A stretch of 7,174 nucleotides of DNA from Chloroflexota bacterium (lineage in GTDB: Bacteria > Chloroflexota > Anaerolineae > Thermoflexales > Thermoflexaceae). Position 1 is the stretch's first letter. The number at the start of each line of letters is the position of its first letter. The notes beneath the pieces were generated by a model, which searched no databases, was not told the origin of the DNA, and worked only from the letters and a program-made list of their open reading frames with translations. This document shows, piece after piece, positions 1 to 4,359 of this stretch. The translations under genes and the position numbers were made by a program. The stretch spans positions 1 through 7,174 of the forward strand of contig JAUQQB010000142.1 in the NCBI GenBank assembly GCA_030550075.1. Direction: 5' to 3'.

Positions 1-23
1 CCCACGGCCCTTTGGGCCGTGGG
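1..23. terminator. Perfect GC-rich hairpin, possible terminator without T-tract
   Basis: CCCACGGCCC (1-10) and GGGCCGTGGG (14-23) pair perfectly over 10 bp around a TTT loop. On the plus strand it is followed by a G-rich run instead of a T-tract. On the minus strand any T-tract would lie left of position 1 and cannot be seen. It could be a U-less terminator for an upstream plus-strand gene, or a structured element at the start of the HPr leader. The hairpin itself is certain; the terminator role is inferred. Confidence 0.45.
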
Positions 24-46
24 GAGGGGGGAGAAGGGGGGTGGGG
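21..46 (+). other. Potential G-quadruplex motif
   Basis: Four uninterrupted G-runs of 4, 6, 6 and 4 bases are separated by loops of A, AGAA and T. This meets the stringent four-tetrad definition of a quadruplex-forming sequence. It lies on the coding strand 80 nt before the HPr start and its first run overlaps the right arm of the 1-23 hairpin, so the two structures would compete for the same guanines. Folding and function are inferred from sequence only. Confidence 0.55.
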
Positions 47-61
47 CCATTCCGTTCCACC

Positions 62-97
62 TTTAGAGCTTTCAACTGCGTAACTCCTAAATAAATC
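62..97 (+). promoter_or_regulatory. Candidate promoter region for the HPr-EI operon
   Basis: This is the only AT-rich stretch between the upstream G-rich block and the HPr gene. It contains TTTAGA (62-67), TTCAAC (71-76) and a TAAATAAAT tract (88-96) that could supply a -10 element. No pair of hexamers has both good consensus and 16-18 nt spacing, so the call rests mainly on base composition and position. Confidence 0.25.
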
Positions 98-125
98 AGA
101 ATTCGTCCGCTTTGAGGCTGGAGGG

Positions 126-407
126 ATGCAACAGGTCACACTGACATTGACGAACGCGGTCGGTTTGCATGCGCGGCCGGCGGCCCTCTTCGTGCAAACG
201 GCCGCCCGGTTCCGTTCGAACATCACGGTGCGCAACGTCACCCGCGGGACGCCGCCGGTGAACGCCAAAGCGATTCTGGCAGTGCTCACTCTGGGCGCAG
301 AGCACGGCCATGTCATCGAGATCGCCGCGGAGGGGCCAGATGAGACGGATGCGATCACCACACTGAAGGCCCTGGTGGAATCTCGCTTTGGAGAGGATGG
401 TGGATGA
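126..407 (+). CDS. ptsH: Phosphocarrier protein HPr
   Basis: This small cytosolic protein (93 aa) receives phosphate from Enzyme I on a histidine and passes it to a PTS acceptor. The active-site motif GLHARPAA puts the phosphorylated histidine exactly at His15, followed by Arg17. The second family block is VNAKAILAVLTLGA (45-58), where Ala49 occupies the place of the Ser46 that HPr kinase phosphorylates in Firmicutes. A three-residue insertion (around TRGTPP, 39-44) precedes it. The tail GPDETDAITTLKALVESRFGE matches the usual last helix. A GAGG (114-117) 8 nt before the ATG supports the start; a closer GGAGG leaves only 1 nt. The stop overlaps the EI start as ATGA, so the two are probably translationally coupled. 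The insertion and the missing serine resemble HPr-like proteins that work with DhaM of dihydroxyacetone kinase; that partner is inferred and is not in this window. Confidence 0.94.
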   Translation: MQQVTLTLTNAVGLHARPAALFVQTAARFRSNITVRNVTRGTPPVNAKAILAVLTLGAEHGHVIEIAAEGPDETDAITTLKALVESRFGEDGG

Positions 408-2116
408 GCCGTCGTCTGCAAGGTCTCCCCGCTTCCCCAGGGATCGCGATGGGCCCGGCATGGTGGTTCCAACGGGCCCTCCCGATTGCCGTGCGAACGC
501 AGGGAGAGGACGCGACGGTCGAGCGGATGCGGCTGCAGGCTGCCCAGGAACGAGCAGCAGCAGAGCTGGCAGCGCTCCGGGAGGTTCAGCGAGATCGTCT
601 GCCTCCAGAGGAATTGGCCATCTTTGAAGCCCAGGAACTGATGCTTCAAGATCCGGAGCTGATGGCCGCGGTGGAAGCGGAGCTTGCTGGGGGTGCCTCC
701 GCAGAGGCGGCATGGATAAAAGCGGTGGAAGCCTTCGCTGCTCAGCTGGCGGCGCTGCCAGATCCTTATTTCCAGGCCCGCGCGGCCGATGTGCGGGATG
801 TAGGGAACCGGGTGTTGCGCCATCTGGCGGGCAGTCCGGGAGCGCCCATGATGCCGGATCACCCGGTAATTGTAGTGGCGGATGATCTGCTGCCCTCTGA
901 AACCGTCACCTTGGATCCCCAGCGGGTGCTTGCCTTCATCACCGAAGGGGGAGGGCCTACCGCCCACGCCGCGATCCTGGCCCGCCGTCTGGGGGTCCCT
1001 GCAGTGGTGGCGGTTGGCACTGCCCTTCGAACGGTTTCCGATGGCGCGCTGTTGCTGGTAGATGGCGAGGGGGGATGGATTGAGGTGGAGCCAGAGCCGG
1101 AGGTGATGCGTCAGGCTCAGATCCGACGAACGCTTTGGCTCCAGGAACGAGCACAGGCAGAGGCCGTGGCCCATGAGCCGGCTCAAACCCGGGATGGTGT
1201 GCGGATCGAGGTGTCCGCCAACGTTGGGAGCCTAGAGGACGCTCGCGAGGCTTTTCAGAAAGGGGCGGATGGTATCGGCCTCTTGCGCACAGAGTTCCTC
1301 TATCTGGAGCGAACGGCGGCGCCAGCGGAGGAAGAGGAGGTCACCGTCTATCGGGCGCTTCTAGAGGCCATGGGGGGGAAGCCGGTGGTCGTGCGCACCC
1401 TGGATGTGGGCGGCGACAAGCCGTTGCCCTATCTTCCGATGCCTCCGGAAGCCAACCCGTTTTTAGGCGTGCGGGGCGTACGGCTCTCCCGGGAGCATCC
1501 CGACCTGTTGCGCCGGCAGCTTCGAGCCCTGCTTCGCGCTGGGGTGGGATTCCCCCTGCGGATCATGTTTCCCATGGTGAGTGCTGTGGAGGAGATCCGC
1601 TGGCTTCGCGAGTTCTTCGAGGAAGTGTGCTCGACTCTCGCGGCGGAAGGCTATCCTCTGCCGCAGGATCTCCAGGTGGGCATGATGGTGGAAGTGCCAG
1701 CGGCCGCTCTGCTGGCGGAGCATTTTTTATCCTGGGTGGATTTCTTCAGCATCGGGACGAATGACTTGACGCAATACACGCTGGCGGCGGATCGAACCAA
1801 CCCGGCGGTGGCCAGGCTGGCCGATGGGTTGCATCCAGCGGTGTTGCGCCTGATCCGCCATGTGACGGCTGCCGTAGAGGGAACTGGGAAATGGGTGGGC
1901 GTCTGTGGGGAGCTGGCGGGGGACCTGCCAGCGGTGCCCGTGTTGATCGGACTGGGGGTGCAGGAGCTCAGCGTGAACCCGGTGCGGGTGCCGGAGGTCA
2001 AAGCAACTATCCGCCGCTGGTCGATGACAGAGGCCCGAGCCCTGGCGGAAGAAGCGCTCCGTCAAGCCGATGCGGCGGCTGTCCGTTCCCTGGTTGCTGA
2101 GGCACGTCCGTTGTAG
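404..2116 (+). CDS. ptsI: PEP-protein phosphotransferase (PTS Enzyme I)
   Basis: Enzyme I takes phosphate from phosphoenolpyruvate onto a histidine and donates it to HPr; it is cytosolic and dimeric in the family. At 570 aa it is full length. In order: an N-terminal start (LQGLPASPGIAMGPA) and helical HPr-binding region to about 145; the swivelling phosphohistidine domain (about 155-230) with GGGPTAHAAILARRLGVPAVV and catalytic His188; and the PEP-binding barrel (about 255-535) with GLLRTEFLYL (Arg295), RTLDVGGDKPLPYL (Arg331), NPFLGVRG, GMMVEVPAA (Glu430), SIGTNDLTQYTLAADR (Asn453, Asp454, Arg464) and VGVCGELAGD with the acid/base Cys501. All key residues are present. The histidine loop reads GGPTAH where the commonest form is GGRTSH. 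The start lies in the ATGA overlap with HPr, giving a two-gene operon. Missing EII genes suggest a regulatory or DHA-kinase role rather than sugar uptake (inference). Confidence 0.96.
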   Translation: MSRRLQGLPASPGIAMGPAWWFQRALPIAVRTQGEDATVERMRLQAAQERAAAELAALREVQRDRLPPEELAIFEAQELMLQDPELMAAVEAELAGGASAEAAWIKAVEAFAAQLAALPDPYFQARAADVRDVGNRVLRHLAGSPGAPMMPDHPVIVVADDLLPSETVTLDPQRVLAFITEGGGPTAHAAILARRLGVPAVVAVGTALRTVSDGALLLVDGEGGWIEVEPEPEVMRQAQIRRTLWLQERAQAEAVAHEPAQTRDGVRIEVSANVGSLEDAREAFQKGADGIGLLRTEFLYLERTAAPAEEEEVTVYRALLEAMGGKPVVVRTLDVGGDKPLPYLPMPPEANPFLGVRGVRLSREHPDLLRRQLRALLRAGVGFPLRIMFPMVSAVEEIRWLREFFEEVCSTLAAEGYPLPQDLQVGMMVEVPAAALLAEHFLSWVDFFSIGTNDLTQYTLAADRTNPAVARLADGLHPAVLRLIRHVTAAVEGTGKWVGVCGELAGDLPAVPVLIGLGVQELSVNPVRVPEVKATIRRWSMTEARALAEEALRQADAAAVRSLVAEARPL

Positions 2117-2188
2117 CGAATCACGCGTTTTCCCTCTACCTTTACCTTTTATCCCTTCGGATGGCCCTCAAGCGTTCCCAGCACATTG

Positions 2189-2213
2189 GATTCCAGAGCT
2201 TGTCCTCTGGATC
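2189..2213 (+). terminator. Weak candidate terminator after Enzyme I
   Basis: In the 156-nt gap between the convergent EI and kinase genes, CCAGAG (2193-2198) pairs with CTCTGG (2205-2210) around a 6-nt loop. The stem extends by GAT/ATC (2189-2191 with 2211-2213) across one bulged T. A GCGGCCTTTT follows on the plus strand, so the T-run is short and displaced. A second stem, 2264-2271 with 2277-2284 (8 bp including one G-U pair, ATTAA loop), spans the kinase stop codon. Either could end the EI transcript; neither is a textbook terminator. Confidence 0.25.
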
Positions 2214-2272
2214 GCGGCCTTTTACCAGACAATTGGTGTAAATCCTGGAGTCATTGCATCGACCTCGGCGGA

Positions 2273-3256
2273 TTAACCGCTGAGCAGAGTGACGATCAGG
2301 GCAATCAGGAAAGTTCCCAAAGCGGCGAGGGCTAGAAGCACGTGCCGACGCCAGAGGATCTCCCATGCGCTCTCCGGTGGCGCCCAGACCTCGATGGGAC
2401 GGCTGGTTGGGGCGGTTCCCAGCAACTCCGCTCGGAAGGCAGCAATGCTGGATGGACGGTCATCCGGGTGCATGGCCATCGCGTTCAGGATAGCCCGCTC
2501 CACCCGTGGGGAGATCCGTGGGTTGATCGTCCGAGGCGGGATCAGACAGTCGGGCTTCAGGAACCGTTGTCGGGCGTCTGGAGGCGAGGTGTTGGTCAAT
2601 AAATGATAAAGCGTTGCCCCCAGGGCATAAATGTCAGAGCGGACATCTGTGTGGCCTACATCGCCGCCATACTGCTCCAGTGGGGTATACGCGGCAGTAC
2701 CTCGCCCCTGGAGGATGGTGATGGTCCGATCCTCATCCGGTGCCAAGAGCTTCACTAGCCCGAAGTCCACCAGCTTGATGCGGCCATCGGGTGTCAGCTT
2801 GATATTCGAGGGCTTGATGTCCCGATGCACGATGGGCGGATCCTGACGGTGCAGGTATCCCAGGGCGTCGCAGAGCTGCTCCGCCCAGTTCAGTACCGTC
2901 CGTTCATCGAGGAACCGCCCACTCTCCTTCGCCTCATCGATGATCTCCCGCAGATCCCGGCCGGGGACGAAGTCCATCACCAGGTAATCGCGATCGCCTT
3001 CGGAGAAATAATCCGAAACCTTGGGGAGATTCGGGTGATCCAGTCGGGCCAGCACACTCGCCTCGCGGTAGAACTGCAGGCGAGCCTGTTCCCGATAGGA
3101 TGGATCCGTCTCGAAGCTGAAGAGGATCTCCTTGATGGCGCATCGGCGGCCTTCCAGCAAGGTGTCCTCTGCCTCATAAACGGCTCCCATCCCCCCTCGT
3201 CCAATAGGACGCAAGATCTTATAGCGGCCGTGGAGCAGGATCCCCGGCTTGAGCAT
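2273..3256 (-). CDS. Tail-anchored Ser/Thr protein kinase (Hanks/Pkn type)
   Basis: This 327-aa eukaryotic-like kinase would phosphorylate Ser/Thr on cytosolic proteins; its targets are unknown. All catalytic motifs are intact: glycine loop IGRGGMGAVYEA (18-29), AIK Lys42, helix-C Glu65, catalytic loop VHRDIKPSN (Asp146, Lys148, Asn151), DFG (164-166), activation segment GTAAYTPLEQYG (PLE in place of APE), SDIYALG (Asp208) and the DDRPS arginine (267). After a short linker (about 280-300) there is WRR and one hydrophobic helix (about 306-325) ending three residues before the C-terminus, so the kinase domain should face the cytoplasm with essentially nothing outside. The usual PASTA, WD40 or other sensor domain is absent. 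I chose the ATG at 3256 because AGAGGA lies 5 nt before it and MLKPG is a common start in such kinases; an in-frame ATG at 3280 would add 8 residues but has no good ribosome site. The epimerase ends 82 nt upstream on the same strand. Confidence 0.93.
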   Translation of the reverse strand: MLKPGILLHGRYKILRPIGRGGMGAVYEAEDTLLEGRRCAIKEILFSFETDPSYREQARLQFYREASVLARLDHPNLPKVSDYFSEGDRDYLVMDFVPGRDLREIIDEAKESGRFLDERTVLNWAEQLCDALGYLHRQDPPIVHRDIKPSNIKLTPDGRIKLVDFGLVKLLAPDEDRTITILQGRGTAAYTPLEQYGGDVGHTDVRSDIYALGATLYHLLTNTSPPDARQRFLKPDCLIPPRTINPRISPRVERAILNAMAMHPDDRPSSIAAFRAELLGTAPTSRPIEVWAPPESAWEILWRRHVLLALAALGTFLIALIVTLLSG

Positions 3257-3261
3257 GGCGG

Positions 3262-3267
3262 TCCTCT
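3262..3267 (-). promoter_or_regulatory. Ribosome binding site deciding the kinase start
   Basis: Read on the minus strand, AGAGGA lies 5 nt before the ATG at 3256. The upstream in-frame ATG at 3280 is preceded by CAGCAATTGG with no purine-rich Shine-Dalgarno match, so the inner start is preferred. Confidence 0.6.
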
Positions 3268-3338
3268 TCCCCGAGACCATCCAATTGCTGCCTGTTCCAT
3301 TTTAATCGATCCCATCGCCGTTTGGCGCCCTCCTCTAA

Positions 3339-4250
3339 TTAATTGCCCCGCGCCAGGATCCCTCGCAATGCGGATTCCAGATCCGGATAGCGGAAGGCGA
3401 AGCCTGCTTCCAGTAACCGTTTAGGAAGGACGAACTGGCCGGTGAGCAGGAAATCCGCCCCTTCCCCAAACATCAGTCGGAGGGCGAGCGCCGGCACTGG
3501 AAGCCAGGAAGGCCGCCCCAGGACCCGGCCCAGGACCCGGGAGAACTCCGCGTTGCTGACCGGTTGTGGGGCGGTGAGGTTGTAAGGTCCACGGGCATCC
3601 GGGCGCTCCATCAGAAATTTCACCGCCTCCACCCAATCCGCCCGGTGGATCCATGACCAGCCCTGCCGTCCGCTTCCCAGCGGCCCGCCCACGAACAGAC
3701 GGAACGGCAACAATAACCGGGCCAGGGCACCACCCTCTTGCTCCAGGACCAGACCGGTGCGCAGGATTATCCGGCGGACCCCCATGGCTTCCACGGGTTG
3801 GGTGCTGGCCTCCCAATCCACGGCGAGCCGGGCCAGGAAGTCGTTTCCGGGAGGATCGTCCTCCGTTAGCCGTTCGTCTCCCCGCGGGCCATAATAGCCG
3901 ACCGCCGAGGCCTGGAGCAGGACCTGGGGCTTTGTCCGGGCAGCAGCCACTGCGGCCACAACTGCGTGGCCTGCGTTCAGACGGCTCTCCCGAATGCGCC
4001 GTTTGATCGCTTCTGTCCACCGCTGCCCGATGCTTTCCCCGGCCAGATTGATCAGCGCGAACGCTCCATCCGCCAGATGCGCCCATCCGGTGGAGGCGCG
4101 CCCATCCCAACGTACCGCCTGCATACCGGGAGGGAGCCTCGCCCGCTCCGGCTGTCGGGAGAGGACAATGACCTCGTAGCCGGCCTCCTGCAGGCGTCCT
4201 GCCAGGGCCTGTCCCAAAAACCCGGTGCCTCCGGTGATCAGCACTCGCAT
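3339..4250 (-). CDS. TIGR01777-family NAD(P)-dependent epimerase (YfcH-like SDR)
   Basis: This 303-aa cytosolic protein belongs to the extended short-chain dehydrogenase family related to YfcH; the physiological substrate of the family is not established. The Rossmann nucleotide site is at the very N-terminus: MRVLITGGTGFLG (Gly7, Gly10, Gly13). Family signatures follow: INLAGESIGQRW (67-78), ASAVGYYG (114-121), ILRTGLVL (162-169), GGPLGSGRQGWSWIHRADWV (188-207) and YNLTAPQPVSNAEF (223-236). The C-terminal DUF1731 block covers about 254-300 (ALRLMFGE, GQFVLPKRLLEAGFAFRYPDLESAL). Length is normal. The start at 4250 is favoured over an in-frame ATG at 4289 because AGGAGGAGGT sits 6 nt before it and the Rossmann motif begins immediately. 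The acylase ends 109 nt upstream on the same strand and the kinase starts 82 nt downstream; shared transcription is possible, but a hairpin in the acylase gap may separate them. Confidence 0.94.
   Translation of the reverse strand: MRVLITGGTGFLGQALAGRLQEAGYEVIVLSRQPERARLPPGMQAVRWDGRASTGWAHLADGAFALINLAGESIGQRWTEAIKRRIRESRLNAGHAVVAAVAAARTKPQVLLQASAVGYYGPRGDERLTEDDPPGNDFLARLAVDWEASTQPVEAMGVRRIILRTGLVLEQEGGALARLLLPFRLFVGGPLGSGRQGWSWIHRADWVEAVKFLMERPDARGPYNLTAPQPVSNAEFSRVLGRVLGRPSWLPVPALALRLMFGEGADFLLTGQFVLPKRLLEAGFAFRYPDLESALRGILARGN
3517..3540. repeat. Perfect 12-bp tandem duplication inside the epimerase gene
   Basis: CCCAGGACCCGG occurs twice head to tail (3517-3528 and 3529-3540). It is in frame and encodes the repeated tetrapeptide VLGR-VLGR at about residues 239-246. 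From general knowledge of the family this segment is often LGRxLGRP-like, so the peptide repeat may be old while the identical DNA copies reflect codon choice or a recent duplication. Confidence 0.8.
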
Positions 4251-4256
4251 GGGAAC

Positions 4257-4266
4257 ACCTCCTCCT
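4257..4266 (-). promoter_or_regulatory. Strong ribosome binding site deciding the epimerase start
   Basis: AGGAGGAGGT on the minus strand lies 6 nt before the ATG at 4250. It falls inside the 13-codon extension of the longer reading frame (start 4289), which makes the shorter protein the likely product. Confidence 0.75.
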
Positions 4267-4319
4267 GCGGAGCGATAGGGACCCGACAAGTTTTTTCATA
4301 TACCCTCTGAGGGTTTGGA

Positions 4320-4348
4320 GGCTGGGGAAGTTGACACAGGCCCCAGCC
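4320..4348 (-). terminator. Intergenic hairpin after the acylase gene
   Basis: GGCTGGGG (4320-4327) and CCCCAGCC (4341-4348) form a perfect 8-bp stem with a 13-nt loop. It begins about 12 nt past the acylase stop when read on the minus strand. No T-tract follows on that strand. A second small stem, ACCCT/AGGGT (4302-4314), comes next in the same gap. It may end or protect the acylase mRNA and lower read-through into the epimerase. The stem is certain, the role inferred. Confidence 0.4.
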
Positions 4349-4359
4349 CCCAGGCTGCT

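Noticed and set aside
96..713. 205-aa minus-strand open frame over HPr and early Enzyme I
   Set aside because: It is antisense to two clearly identified genes, has low-complexity Pro/Arg-rich composition and no domain; it is a shadow of GC-rich codon use.
2117..2272. Possible small gene between Enzyme I and the kinase
   Set aside because: The plus-strand frame here is a continuation of an alternative frame inside EI, with no ribosome site or recognisable product.
2985..3000. HIP1-like octamer GCGATCGC (also near 6638)
   Set aside because: Only two copies were seen, far below HIP1 density in cyanobacteria; better viewed as part of the general GATC excess.
3421..4299. 292-aa minus-strand frame overlapping the epimerase in another phase
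   Set aside because: It has Arg/Gly/Pro-rich content and no recognisable motif, while the other frame carries all the epimerase signatures.
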